Below are positions 8,913 through 17,600 of a stretch of 64,000 bases of DNA, piece after piece; position 1 is the stretch's first letter; each line of letters starts with the position of its first letter. Both the position numbers and the translations under genes were made by a program. Under the pieces are notes generated by a model. That model ran no database searches, was not told where the DNA came from, and saw nothing but the letters and a program-made list of their open reading frames with translations. The DNA lies in contig JAWKHI010000001.1 in the NCBI GenBank assembly GCA_041394885.1, positions 248,001 through 312,000 on the forward strand. Reading direction: 5' to 3'. The stretch comes from DSOI01 sp041394885. GTDB lineage: Bacteria; Acidobacteriota; Terriglobia; Bryobacterales; Bryobacteraceae.

Positions 8913-9650
8913 CTAGGCGGCCGGACGGACGGCGAGGAAGACGTCGAGGGTCCTGTCTTCGACTTCAGAATGGCGGAAAGGGACCACGGTGGGCTCAAAC
9001 CCGGTTTGGCTGAGCATATGCAGCCAATCGCCGCGCGCGAACAAGCCCTCGCGGTGACGGTCCTGTTCGACGGTGACCGAGCCATCTTCATGCCGGAGTG
9101 CCACGAGGTAGTCCACAAAAAAACTGGCCTCATGGGGATCGGCAGGGTGTACCCACTCGAGGTAGCGTAACGCGCGGGCGCCGGCATCTTCCCCGCCGCA
9201 ATCGGTGGAGGGCTGGAAGGTCTCGCGGACATAGTCAGGAGCGAACAATGCGGCGCCACCCGGACGGCAATGAATCCAGGCGGTGTCGATCGCGCGCTGG
9301 AGATCCTCGGCGGAGGCCATGTAGCAAATGGCATCGTGGATGAACACGCGATCGAACTGGCGGCCGAGACGGAGGGTGCGCATGTCGCCGGCACAGTGCT
9401 CGCAATCGGGATTCAGGCGGCGGCTGACGGCGAGCATGCCCGGCGAGAGGTCCACGAGGGTGACAGAGTGGAAGTACCGCTTCATGTGGAAGGCGTTATT
9501 GCCGCCGCCGGAGCCGAATTCGAGCAATGTCCGCGGCGCGATGGACCCGGCATCGAGCAAGTGGCGGACGTAGAAGGCAGCCTCTTCTCGATAGTGATCC
9601 GGCGGTGAGAAAAGGGGCCACCACTCGGCGAGTGCGCCATACAGTTTCAC
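8913..9650 (-). CDS. class I SAM-dependent methyltransferase
   Basis: This 245-residue cytosolic protein has a Rossmann-type methyltransferase core. Motif I is LEFGSGGGNNA (about residues 43-53), the acidic strand end VTLVDLSPGM is motif II, and FDRVFIHDAICYM is a motif IV-like segment. The methyl acceptor cannot be inferred. Its start overlaps the end of the PPK2 gene by four bases (stop and start share ATGA), so the two are translationally coupled within a five-gene minus-strand run (nuclease, translocase, PPK2, methyltransferase, antiporter). Confidence 0.85.
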   Translation of the reverse strand: MKLYGALAEWWPLFSPPDHYREEAAFYVRHLLDAGSIAPRTLLEFGSGGGNNAFHMKRYFHSVTLVDLSPGMLAVSRRLNPDCEHCAGDMRTLRLGRQFDRVFIHDAICYMASAEDLQRAIDTAWIHCRPGGAALFAPDYVRETFQPSTDCGGEDAGARALRYLEWVHPADPHEASFFVDYLVALRHEDGSVTVEQDRHREGLFARGDWLHMLSQTGFEPTVVPFRHSEVEDRTLDVFLAVRPAA

Positions 9651-10459
9651 TCGATGATCACCTGGGTCAGATCCTCTTCGGGCTCGGGGAAGCGAAGGTC
9701 CATTTCCTCGAGTGCTTCGACCAGGATTTGAGAAACGGCGAGGTCACGGAACCACTTGCGATTGGCGGGGATGATGAACCAGGGAGCGTGATCGCGGGTA
9801 GTTTCGGCGATGGCGTCCTGGTAAGCGGCCTCGTAGCCGGACCACAAGGCGCGCTCGTCGAGGTCACCGAGGCGGAACTTCCAGTGCTTGGCGGGATCGT
9901 CCAACCGGTCCTGGAGGCGCTGCTTTTGTTCCTCCTTGCTGATGTGGAGGAAGAACTTGCGAATACTGGTTCCGGTCTGATGGAGCAATTGTTCGAATTC
10001 GCGAATCTGGTCGTAGCGTTTGCGCCAGACCGGCTCCGGCGCGAGATTGTGAACGCGGACGACCAGGACATCTTCATAGTGGGAGCGATTGAATATACCG
10101 ATTTCGCCCTTGCCGGGAACGGCTTTGTGGACGCGCCACAAAAAGTCGTGCTCGCGTTCCTGTTCGGTGGGCACTTTGAAGCCGGTTACCTCACAGCCCT
10201 GCGGATTGAGGTGGCCCATGACGCGGCGAATCGTGGAATCTTTTCCGGCGGTATCCATGGCCTGGAGGACGGTGAGAAGCGCGTGGGTGCGGCTAGCCCA
10301 GAGTTTTTCCTGGAGTTGGCTCATTCGCTCGAGGTTCTTTTCGGTTTCCGATTCGGCTTCCTCGCGCGACCAGCCGTGGTCATCTTCGGGATCCCACTCG
10401 GACAGTTTGACCGAATCGCCCTTCTTGACGAGCAGACGTTCACTAAGCTTGTGACCCAT
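9647..10459 (-). CDS. ppk2: polyphosphate kinase 2 family protein (polyphosphate:nucleotide phosphotransferase)
   Basis: The 270-residue protein carries PPK2 motifs: a Walker A-like AMDTAGKDSTI (67-77), Walker B GIFNRSHYED (121-130) and the C-terminal nucleotide and lid region (WKFRLGDLDERALW). PPK2 enzymes transfer phosphate between polyphosphate and nucleoside phosphates; single-domain forms of this length act on NMP and/or NDP. The ATG at 10459 was preferred over an upstream in-frame GTG at 10480 because a GGAGG lies 12 bp before it and the GTG would begin inside the preceding gene. It lies directly after a nucleotide translocase, so both are likely co-expressed and work on the nucleotide pool. 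Confidence 0.88.
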   Translation of the reverse strand: MGHKLSERLLVKKGDSVKLSEWDPEDDHGWSREEAESETEKNLERMSQLQEKLWASRTHALLTVLQAMDTAGKDSTIRRVMGHLNPQGCEVTGFKVPTEQEREHDFLWRVHKAVPGKGEIGIFNRSHYEDVLVVRVHNLAPEPVWRKRYDQIREFEQLLHQTGTSIRKFFLHISKEEQKQRLQDRLDDPAKHWKFRLGDLDERALWSGYEAAYQDAIAETTRDHAPWFIIPANRKWFRDLAVSQILVEALEEMDLRFPEPEEDLTQVIIE

Positions 10460-10466
10460 GGGTTTA

Positions 10467-11780
10467 TCAGGCCTCCGCACTGAGAGTCTTGTGTTTGCGA
10501 GCGATCAGGACCGCGACCCAGATCCAGAGGACCACCATCGCGATGTTGAAGAGAGCGAAACCGCGAACGCTCCATCCGAGGAGTTCGAACCCGATAAAGA
10601 CGATGGCGGCTTGTAAGAGGTCACCGGCGCGGACGAAGAAAGTGTCCGTAGCGGCTTTGCCCTTGTACTTGGCCTCGCGGCTAGTGGGCAGGAACAAGGC
10701 GTGGCGCACGGTGTTGTTGAGTGAATAGTCCGTGCTGTTTTCGAAAATCTTGGCGACCTTGACGACACCGAGCACCGGGAGGACGGTGAGCAGGCCGTAG
10801 CCGCCGAGAGCAATGGCGGGCAGCACGAACAACGCGCCGCGGACACCGATCCAGCTAAAGATACGCGAGACGAGAAACGTCTGAATCAGGAAGCCAAGGA
10901 GGTTGACCCAACTGAAATAGTTTCCGTAGAACTGTCCGATGAAGGCTTTGCGGTCCGCCTCGGCAACGGCGGCGGCGGACTCGCTGACGAAGCGTCCGAC
11001 GATGTATTCGCCGGTGGTATTGACGGCGTTCAGCAGCAAGACGAGGATGGCGATCAGGAGGAGGTAGCGGTCCTTGACCACCAATTGAAAGCCGCCTTTT
11101 TTGTCGAGCTTTTCCTGCTGCTGTTTGGGGCTGGAACGGCCTTCGCGGCGATGAACGAGGTAGGTTAGCAAGATGCAGCCACACAATACGGCGGCAGCCA
11201 CCATCATGAGTTGGAAGGGATCGAGCACCTTGAACAACTGCCCGGCGGCAGTGGAGCCGACCCAGGCGCCCAACGAGGCTCCTACGCCGACGATCGGAAA
11301 GAGCCGTTTGCCTTGCTCTTCGGTGTAGACGTCGTTGGCAAAGGCCCAGAACTGGGCGACGACTAGCATGTTGAAGACACCGACCCAGAGGAAGAAGGCG
11401 ATCCCGATGCCGACACCGGCATTGCCGAGGACGTAGAAGATGGCGAGGTTGGAGATGAAGAACAAAGTCACGCCACCGATGAGGCCCATGCGATTGAAGC
11501 GGGAGGCGACCGCGGAGTAGATAGGAACGACGAGCAGGAAGAGCATCGCCTGACCGGCGGAGGCGTAGCTCTTGATTTGGGCACCGCCTTCCTGGGCGAG
11601 GATGAGGGGTTCGCGGACGGTCTTGAGGACGTAGTAGGCGCCGAGGAGGAGAAAGACGTTCGCGGCAAGAAGAAGCGCGCCGGCGCCTTCTCCGGCCTCG
11701 ACACGGCTGAACAGGGAAAGGACGCGGTCCAGCGGACCACGGGGGACGGCGGGCGGTTGGAAGGTGGCGGCGGTAGACAT
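10467..11780 (-). CDS. NTP/NDP exchange transporter (ATP/ADP translocase family, Npt1/Npt2-like)
   Basis: This 437-residue protein has about 12 membrane segments and two sequence blocks typical of the plastid/rickettsial-type nucleotide translocase family: YYVLKTVREPLIL early, and ENSTDYSLNNTVRHALFLPT followed by REAKYKGKAATDTFF late. The family exchanges ATP, ADP or other nucleotides across membranes and is best known from intracellular parasites, but homologues occur in free-living bacteria. An AAGGAG lies upstream of the ATG. The PPK2 gene follows eight bases after the stop, which links transport to polyphosphate-driven nucleotide phosphorylation. Its direction of transport here is unknown. 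Confidence 0.8.
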   Translation of the reverse strand: MSTAATFQPPAVPRGPLDRVLSLFSRVEAGEGAGALLLAANVFLLLGAYYVLKTVREPLILAQEGGAQIKSYASAGQAMLFLLVVPIYSAVASRFNRMGLIGGVTLFFISNLAIFYVLGNAGVGIGIAFFLWVGVFNMLVVAQFWAFANDVYTEEQGKRLFPIVGVGASLGAWVGSTAAGQLFKVLDPFQLMMVAAAVLCGCILLTYLVHRREGRSSPKQQQEKLDKKGGFQLVVKDRYLLLIAILVLLLNAVNTTGEYIVGRFVSESAAAVAEADRKAFIGQFYGNYFSWVNLLGFLIQTFLVSRIFSWIGVRGALFVLPAIALGGYGLLTVLPVLGVVKVAKIFENSTDYSLNNTVRHALFLPTSREAKYKGKAATDTFFVRAGDLLQAAIVFIGFELLGWSVRGFALFNIAMVVLWIWVAVLIARKHKTLSAEA

Positions 11781-11801
11781 CGTACGCCTTCTCCTTTTTA
11801 G

Positions 11802-13220
11802 CTAGTCGAGATCGAAAGTGGACCCACGTTCCGGGATGACCGTCTCGATGCCGTGCGTTTCCTTGATGAGCGCGGCAAGGGGCGCGGCCTGTTCCAAGTC
11901 TCCGTGGACCAAGAAGACTTTACGGAGTGTCTTCGCCATCGGTTTCATCCACTGCATGAGTTCGTGCTGGTCCGCGTGGCCGGAAAGTTCGTTGATGGTG
12001 ACGACTTCGGCACGAACGCGCATGGGGTCACCAAAGATGGGCACTTCCTGCCAGCCTTCGACGAGCTTGCGGCCCAGGGTGTGTTCGGCCTGGTAGCCGA
12101 CGATCATGACGGTGTTGCGGGGATCGCCAACGTTGTTGCGGAGGTGGTGAAGGATGCGTCCGGCTTCGCACATACCGGACGCGGAGATGATGACCATGGG
12201 ACCGTGGAGATCGTTGAGAGCCTTGGATTGCTCGACGTCGCGGATGTAGCGGAGACGGCTGAAGCCGAACGGATCGGAGCCATTGTCGAGGAAGGCGGTG
12301 GTTTCGAGGTCATAGCATTCGGGATGCTTGCGATAGATTTCGGTGGCATTGACAGCGAGGGGGCTATCGACGAAGACGGGGATGTTGGGGATCTTGCCTT
12401 CCTGGGTGAGTTGATTGAGGATGAGAACGATTTGCTGAGTGCGGCCGACGGCGAAAGCGGGAATGATGACGCGGCCACCGCGCTCGGCGGTCCTGCGGAC
12501 GACTTCGCCCAGGCGCTCCTGGACCAGGTGCTCCTGTTTGTGGAGGCGGTTGCCGTAGGTGCTCTCCATGATGAGGTAGTCGGCTTCCGGCATGGATTCC
12601 GGGTCTCGAATGATGGGCAGGCAGCAGCGGCCGACGTCGCCGGAGAAGGTGAGGCGAGTGCGTTTGCCGTTGCGGCGGTGATTGAGGACAACGGCGGCGG
12701 AGCCGAGGAGATGGCCGGTGTCGTAGTACTCGAAGCTGAGTTCGTCGTTCCAGCGGGTGGGCTTGTGGTAGTCGACTTTGGTGAACTGAGCGAGGATGGA
12801 TTCGGCGTCAGCGATGGAGTAGAGGGGCTCGACTTCGCCTTTGCCGTTGGACTTGGGATCCAGAGAACGGCGGCGTGCACGGCGCCGGTTGACGAACTCG
12901 GCGTCTTTTTCCTGGATGAAGGCAGAGTCCTTGAGCATAGCGTCGCAGAGGTCGGCGGTGGCTGGGGTGGAAAACACGACGCCGTCGTAACCGGTTCGGG
13001 CGAGGGAGGGGAGGTTGCCGCTATGGTCAATGTGGGCGTGAGAAAGGACGACCCCGTCGAGTTTGCGTCCGGGAATGGGAATATTACGGTTGCGTTCAAA
13101 GGCTTCCTGGCGGCGGCCCTGATAGAGACCGCAGTCGAGCAGGAGCCGCTGACCGGCGGCTTCGATTTCGTGCATGGAGCCGGTGACGGTGCGCGCGGCG
13201 CCCCAAAAACGGATTCGCAT
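11802..13220 (-). CDS. metallo-beta-lactamase/beta-CASP nuclease with RNA-specificity domain
   Basis: The 472-residue protein has a metallo-beta-lactamase domain with the zinc motif HAHIDH at 61-66, an inserted beta-CASP domain, and a C-terminal RNA-metabolising segment (GMCEAGRILHHLRNN; GYQAEHTLGRKL; INELSGHADQ). This is the layout of the CPSF/YsgA-type exonuclease family found in bacteria and archaea, so an RNA-processing role in the cytosol is likely. The start at 13220 (MRIRFWGAARTVTG) was chosen because family members begin at this strand. An in-frame upstream start would overlap the divergent barrel gene. Confidence 0.85.
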   Translation of the reverse strand: MRIRFWGAARTVTGSMHEIEAAGQRLLLDCGLYQGRRQEAFERNRNIPIPGRKLDGVVLSHAHIDHSGNLPSLARTGYDGVVFSTPATADLCDAMLKDSAFIQEKDAEFVNRRRARRRSLDPKSNGKGEVEPLYSIADAESILAQFTKVDYHKPTRWNDELSFEYYDTGHLLGSAAVVLNHRRNGKRTRLTFSGDVGRCCLPIIRDPESMPEADYLIMESTYGNRLHKQEHLVQERLGEVVRRTAERGGRVIIPAFAVGRTQQIVLILNQLTQEGKIPNIPVFVDSPLAVNATEIYRKHPECYDLETTAFLDNGSDPFGFSRLRYIRDVEQSKALNDLHGPMVIISASGMCEAGRILHHLRNNVGDPRNTVMIVGYQAEHTLGRKLVEGWQEVPIFGDPMRVRAEVVTINELSGHADQHELMQWMKPMAKTLRKVFLVHGDLEQAAPLAALIKETHGIETVIPERGSTFDLD

Positions 13221-13274
13221 CCATCCAGTGTAGCCCGCGATCCGCATTGAATCCCGACAGTGGATTGTTGAATC

Positions 13275-14534
13275 ATGATGAGAGTGCATTACCGGGTGCT
13301 AGCGATAACGCTTTTGAGTTGCGTCCTCCAGGGGCAGGAGACGAGCCGCGCGAGCGAGATCGAGGCAGCGCGCGATCGGAAACAGGCGTCGCTCGAGCCG
13401 GACGTGCCAAACAAGTGGGAGCAGCGGCTGATCTTTGTGAAAGAGGGCAAGGTATTGGAGCGGCTTTCGGCGGGGGTGGCGGGATTCCGGCTACAGATTG
13501 GCGGCATGCCGACTGGGTCCGGATTCGCGATCGGGCCGAACTACATGCGCGAGGATCTGGGGCGGGGCAAGGTTTCGGTAAACGCGTTCGCGCTGGGGTC
13601 GACGAGGCTGTGGACGAAGCTGGGGGCGGGGGTGAAGATTCCATCCATGGCGGGCGACCGATTGTTTTGGGAGGCCGCCGCGGTCTATCACAACTACAAC
13701 TCGCTCGGCTACTATGGGCCGGGTCCGGATTCGCAAGAATCGAGCCGGACGAACTACGCGTTCGAAGATACTAACATCGATACATTATTGGGGGTTAAGC
13801 TGACGCCGTGGCTTCGTGCCGGAGGAAGCGTAGGTTTTCAGCATCCAAACACAGGGCGCGGCAAGGACGAACGGTACGCGTCCACGGAGGACGTATTCGG
13901 AAACAATCCGCGGGTGATCGGATTGAAGGAGGAAGTGGATTTCCTGCGAGGCGGGTTCTTCGTGGAAATGGACCGGCGTGACAGTCCAACGGGTCCGCGT
14001 TCCGGTACGTATGTAACGATGCGTTGGGACGACTATCGGGATCGGGAGCTGCGGCGGCATGACTTTCGGCGGCTGGACCTCGAAGCGCAGCAATATCTGC
14101 CGTTGTTCAACAAGCGGCGCGTGATCGCGCTGCGGGGGCGGACGGTGCAGACGTTCACGACCGAGGGGCAAACGCTGCCTTTCTACCAGCAGGCGGTGCT
14201 GGGGGGCGGCAACGATCTGCGTGGATTCCGGCCATACCGGTTTCATGACAACAATGCAATCCTGATGAACGCCGAGTACCGGTGGGAGGTGTTTTCCGGA
14301 CTGGACATGGCGCTGTTCGCCGATGCGGGGCAGGTGACGGCAGAGCGATGGACGTTCGACGCGAAGAATCTGGAAACGGCGGTGGGATTCGGATTCCGGT
14401 TCAATGTGAGGAACGCGCCTTTCCTGCGTCTGGACGTGGGATTCAGCCATGAGGGCTTTCAGATCTTTCTGAAGTTCAACGGACCGTTCGCGCAGCGGAG
14501 TTTGGCGTCTTCGAGCGCACCGCACATTTTCTGA
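13275..14534 (+). CDS. BamA/TamA (Omp85) family outer-membrane beta-barrel protein without POTRA domains
   Basis: This 419-residue protein has a signal peptide (MMRVHYRVLAITLLSCVLQG) and then almost directly a barrel of amphipathic strands. The diagnostic Omp85 loop motif is present (GGGNDLRGFRPYRF, LRGF near residues 315-318), as is a conserved late-barrel strand-turn (DRRDSPTGPRSGTY). The final residue is phenylalanine (HIF), the outer-membrane sorting signal. There is no room for POTRA repeats, so it is a barrel-only member. It sits 12 bp upstream of the secreted kinase-like gene in one apparent operon, which suggests the barrel may export, anchor or display that protein. The role is inferred. 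Confidence 0.75.
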   Translation: MMRVHYRVLAITLLSCVLQGQETSRASEIEAARDRKQASLEPDVPNKWEQRLIFVKEGKVLERLSAGVAGFRLQIGGMPTGSGFAIGPNYMREDLGRGKVSVNAFALGSTRLWTKLGAGVKIPSMAGDRLFWEAAAVYHNYNSLGYYGPGPDSQESSRTNYAFEDTNIDTLLGVKLTPWLRAGGSVGFQHPNTGRGKDERYASTEDVFGNNPRVIGLKEEVDFLRGGFFVEMDRRDSPTGPRSGTYVTMRWDDYRDRELRRHDFRRLDLEAQQYLPLFNKRRVIALRGRTVQTFTTEGQTLPFYQQAVLGGGNDLRGFRPYRFHDNNAILMNAEYRWEVFSGLDMALFADAGQVTAERWTFDAKNLETAVGFGFRFNVRNAPFLRLDVGFSHEGFQIFLKFNGPFAQRSLASSSAPHIF

Positions 14535-14546
14535 GACGAGACCAAG

Positions 14547-16175
14547 ATGATGCAGCACATGGGACGATTTTTGTTTCTGGCCGCGATGCTGGCAGCGGGC
14601 CATGGCGAGGCGCGGAAGTTCTATGGCGACGATCCCCTGGATCGGGAGCCGGCGCCGCGTGATGCGTCCAATGCGGTGCGGCGGAAGATCAGCGACTATT
14701 ACGACTTTTTCCAGCAGACGTTCGCGCCGCCGGGGGAGCGGCATCAACCGGGGAAGCCGATTCCAGCGCAGGCGGTGAACACACTGGGCGAGCCGATGGA
14801 CGGGGCGTGGTATGAGAAGCGCCACTACTACCGTCCGATGACGATCGAGGAACTCGTGCGGGGTCCGGGCAACGGGAACGCGCCGGACGAGAGCGGGCCG
14901 TGGACGGTGGTGAAGGCAAAAAGCGAGGGAGTAACGCCGGGGTTCGAGTTCATCGATGCGAGGAAGCGGCGGTACGTGCTTAAGTTCGATCCGCTGGACT
15001 ATCCGGAGATCGCGACGGGACCGGACGTGCTGGTTTCGAAATTCTTCCACGCGCTGGGGTACCACGTGCCGGAAAACTATATCGTCCACTTCCGGCGGGA
15101 TCAACTGGAGCTGGGAAAAGACGTCCAACTTACAGACGCGAAGGGGAAAGTCCGGCCGATGACGGATCGCGATGTTACGGAGCTACTCATGCGGGTGCCG
15201 CGGGCCGCGGATGGACGTTACCGTGGGGGGGCCAGTTTGTTTTTGAGCGGCAAGCCACTCGGTCCTTATAAGTACCATCGGACGCGTCGCGACGATCCGA
15301 ACGATACGGTACCGCACGAGCACAGGCGGGAGTTGCGGGGGCTGAGCGTATTCTGCGCTTGGGTGGCGCACGATGATTCACGATCGATCAACTCACTGGA
15401 CATGCTGGTGGACGGGGAGGGAGCGAAGTACATCCGGCATTATCTGATCGATTTCGGGTCCACGCTCGGGAGTGCGAGCTATGGTCCGAACTCGCCACGG
15501 TCCGGCGCTGAGTATGTGTTCGAGTGGGGCCCGGCGATCCGGCAATTTGCGACGTTCGGGTTGTTGGTGCCGGAGTGGGCGAAGGCGAAGTATCCAGGGA
15601 TCGATTCGGTGGGGCGATTCGAGTCAAAGAAGTTCGACGCGGCGGGATGGGTGGCCGAATATCCGAATCCGGCGTTCACGAACCGTCTGCCGGACGATGC
15701 TTTTTGGGCGGCGAAGCAGGTGATGGCATTCACCGATGAGCAAATTCGGGCCATCGTGAAGACGGGCGAGTATAGCGATCCGCGGGCGGAGGAATGGATC
15801 GCGAACGCACTGATCGAGCGCCGGGACAAGATTGGGCGGGCGTTTTTTTCTGAGGTGCTTCCGCTTGACCGGTTCGAGGTTCGAGGCGGCGAATTGGCCT
15901 TCGTGGACCTGGGTACGAAGGCTGGGATGGCGAGGTCGCCGGGGTACCGGTTGGAGTCCGAGGTGACGCCGCTGGGTTATCGGGTGCAGTGGTCCGAGTT
16001 CGACAACGAGACGGAGCGGAAGACGGAGATCGCGGAGGCGCGTACGCCGCGGGTTCCGGATTCGGCGGCGGAGTATCTGGCCTGTGACATCGGCGAAGGG
16101 GCGAAGACGGTGACAGTTTACCTGCGCCGGCGCGCGGCGGCGTGGGACGTTGTGGGCATCGACCGGAGATGGTGA
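14547..16175 (+). CDS. putative secreted protein-kinase-like (HipA/APH-fold) protein
   Basis: The 542-residue product opens with a short signal peptide (hydrophobic FLFLAAMLAAG). It shows three motifs in the order and spacing of the protein-kinase-like fold. K146 in RRYVLKFDP is a possible beta-3 lysine. HDDSRSIN at 275-282 fits HxDxxxxN of the catalytic loop. LIDFGSTLG at 300-308 fits the metal-binding DFG. A FFHALGYHVPENYIVHF segment after the lysine resembles the C-helix/beta-4 region of HipA-type kinases. No named family was recognised overall. It follows an Omp85 barrel by 12 bp, and the next gene begins directly at its stop codon. A phosphotransferase acting outside the cytoplasm is inferred; an inactive pseudokinase is possible. 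Confidence 0.6.
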   Translation: MMQHMGRFLFLAAMLAAGHGEARKFYGDDPLDREPAPRDASNAVRRKISDYYDFFQQTFAPPGERHQPGKPIPAQAVNTLGEPMDGAWYEKRHYYRPMTIEELVRGPGNGNAPDESGPWTVVKAKSEGVTPGFEFIDARKRRYVLKFDPLDYPEIATGPDVLVSKFFHALGYHVPENYIVHFRRDQLELGKDVQLTDAKGKVRPMTDRDVTELLMRVPRAADGRYRGGASLFLSGKPLGPYKYHRTRRDDPNDTVPHEHRRELRGLSVFCAWVAHDDSRSINSLDMLVDGEGAKYIRHYLIDFGSTLGSASYGPNSPRSGAEYVFEWGPAIRQFATFGLLVPEWAKAKYPGIDSVGRFESKKFDAAGWVAEYPNPAFTNRLPDDAFWAAKQVMAFTDEQIRAIVKTGEYSDPRAEEWIANALIERRDKIGRAFFSEVLPLDRFEVRGGELAFVDLGTKAGMARSPGYRLESEVTPLGYRVQWSEFDNETERKTEIAEARTPRVPDSAAEYLACDIGEGAKTVTVYLRRRAAAWDVVGIDRRW

Positions 16176-16619
16176 ATGGACGACATCATACTGACCCCGG
16201 CCGATGAGAGCATGCGGGCGGCGGCGGCGCGGCTGCTGGCTTCGAACGGGCTGGTGGCGCTGGAACCAGAGGCGCCTCTCGAGGACCGATACGTGGCGGC
16301 GCTGGTGGACGGGGAGTTGATCGGGATGGCGGGGTTCGAGTTGCACGGCGGGGCAGCGTTGTTGCGATCGGTGGCGGTGGATGCGGAGTTCCGCGGGCGT
16401 GGCCTGGGGGCTGCGCTGGTGACGGAGGCGCTCGAAGGAGCCGCGGCGGCGGGTGCGCGGACGGTGTACCTGTTGACGGAGGGGGCGGCGGACTACTTTG
16501 CGCGATTCGGATTTTCAGTGATTGGACGGGGAGAGGGTCCGGCAGGGATTGCGGAGACCTCGGAGTGGCGCGTGGCGTGTCCGGCGAGTGCGACGGCGAT
16601 GCGGCTGGAGTTGGGTTAA
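16176..16619 (+). CDS. arsN2: GNAT N-acetyltransferase, ArsN2-like
   Basis: This 147-residue acetyltransferase has the acetyl-CoA loop RGRGLGAALV (about 71-80) and the string LLRSVAVDAEFRGRGLG. Its late block (YLLTEGAADYFARFGF, then CPASATAM) matches the ArsN2 group, which is linked to arsenic or organo-arsenical resistance. No other ars gene is nearby, so the substrate is uncertain. The ATG lies immediately after the TGA of the kinase-like gene, so translation is probably coupled. Its TAA stop lies inside the left inverted repeat of a small repeat element. Confidence 0.75.
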   Translation: MDDIILTPADESMRAAAARLLASNGLVALEPEAPLEDRYVAALVDGELIGMAGFELHGGAALLRSVAVDAEFRGRGLGAALVTEALEGAAAAGARTVYLLTEGAADYFARFGFSVIGRGEGPAGIAETSEWRVACPASATAMRLELG

Positions 16620-16791
16620 CAGCCCGTGTCTAAAGTCGTGCAGGCCGCGTTGCGAGCGCCATGGGGCCGGATGCGAGGCACGGTGAGGAAATCGATGCGG
16701 GTCATCCATGACGAACCGGAACAAAGCAGACTGCTCCATGCCGCCGCAACCCTTTGGGCGGCCGGCGGGACTTTAGTCGCGGGCTGTTAAC
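16615..16791. mobile_element. 177-bp MITE-like element with 23-bp imperfect terminal inverted repeats
   Basis: The left end at 16615-16637 and the reverse complement of the right end at 16769-16791 agree at 21 of 23 positions (shared GTTAACAGCCCG and CTAAAGTC blocks). The interior has no convincing reading frame. Size, non-coding nature and terminal inverted repeats fit a miniature inverted-repeat element or a REP-type palindromic element mobilised in trans. No transposase and no second copy is present in the window. It lies between an acetyltransferase gene and a convergent dnaC-like gene, a typical tolerated insertion site. Confidence 0.55.
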
Positions 16792-16814
16792 GGTGAGCGC
16801 CGGCCGCCGGCTCG

Positions 16815-17582
16815 TCAGCGGTGCTTGCGGATCCGGAAATCTTCGCACCCGCGTGTGGAGATGACGCGGCACATTTCAAACAGGCGAGACCGTGCGCGGA
16901 TTCCGATTCGTTCGGTGAGGTAGTAGCGGCTGGAGACGTCACCACCGACGCCTCCGGGGATGGGGGCGTCGCCGGCTTCGGCGTCGCGGAGATTGGTGGT
17001 GACGATGGTGGGCTTGTTGTTGTTGTAGCGATAGGTGATGAGCGAGGTGACGGTGTCTTCAACCCAATCGGTGACGCGGTGCGCCCCTAGATCGTCGAGG
17101 ATGAGGACTTCGCATTCGAGCGCGGTGCGGTAGGCTTCCCGCTGCGCACCACCGGACTTGGCGTCGTAGCTCGAGCGGATCCGCTCGAGCAGATTCTGAT
17201 AGTCGAAGAAAACGCATTCGAAGCCGCGGGCGATGAGGCGCTTCATCACCGCGATGGCGAGGTGGGTCTTGCCGGTGCCAGGATCGCCGATGAACATCAA
17301 CCCCTGTTTCTTGGTTCCATAGGGGTACTCGCGCGCGTAGGAGCCGGCAATGGTGAGCGCATTGACGAGAATGCGGTGAGCGAGGGGATTCTCCTTCTGG
17401 GTGTCGAAGGTGTCGAAGGATGTATTGCGATAGAGGGGCGGCAGGCCGGAGCGTTCGGTAAGGTTGGAGACGCGGTTGGCGAGGACACAGTCACAACGCT
17501 CGACTCCGGTGACGCCGTCTTTATCGGCGCGCCGCCAACCAGTGCCGCCACAGGACGAACATTCAACCAGGGTATCCGGCAT
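16815..17582 (-). CDS. DnaC-like/IstB-like AAA+ ATP-binding protein (probable helicase loader)
   Basis: The 255-residue protein begins with a likely zinc site (C8, C11, C30, C32). An AAA+ core follows with Walker A GDPGTGKTH at 99-107 and Walker B VLILDDLG near 159-166, plus a sensor-1-like TIVTTNL. This matches chromosomal DnaC/DnaI-type loaders that place the replicative helicase on DNA. The absence of an adjacent IS21-type istA transposase argues against an IS-borne IstB. It lies 18 bp after the biotin carrier gene, in the same direction. A recombination or primosome role is an alternative. Confidence 0.75.
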   Translation of the reverse strand: MPDTLVECSSCGGTGWRRADKDGVTGVERCDCVLANRVSNLTERSGLPPLYRNTSFDTFDTQKENPLAHRILVNALTIAGSYAREYPYGTKKQGLMFIGDPGTGKTHLAIAVMKRLIARGFECVFFDYQNLLERIRSSYDAKSGGAQREAYRTALECEVLILDDLGAHRVTDWVEDTVTSLITYRYNNNKPTIVTTNLRDAEAGDAPIPGGVGGDVSSRYYLTERIGIRARSRLFEMCRVISTRGCEDFRIRKHR

Positions 17583-17600
17583 GTACTCAGGGTAGCGGAA

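Noticed and set aside
11853..13250. Plus-strand 465-codon frame opposite the beta-CASP gene
   Set aside because: It is a shadow of the nuclease gene, whose zinc and RNA-specificity motifs are unambiguous.
16815..17582. IS21-type IstB helper ATPase
   Set aside because: The fold is shared with IstB, but there is no istA partner and no insertion-sequence ends. The N-terminal zinc site and operon context favour a DnaC-like chromosomal protein.
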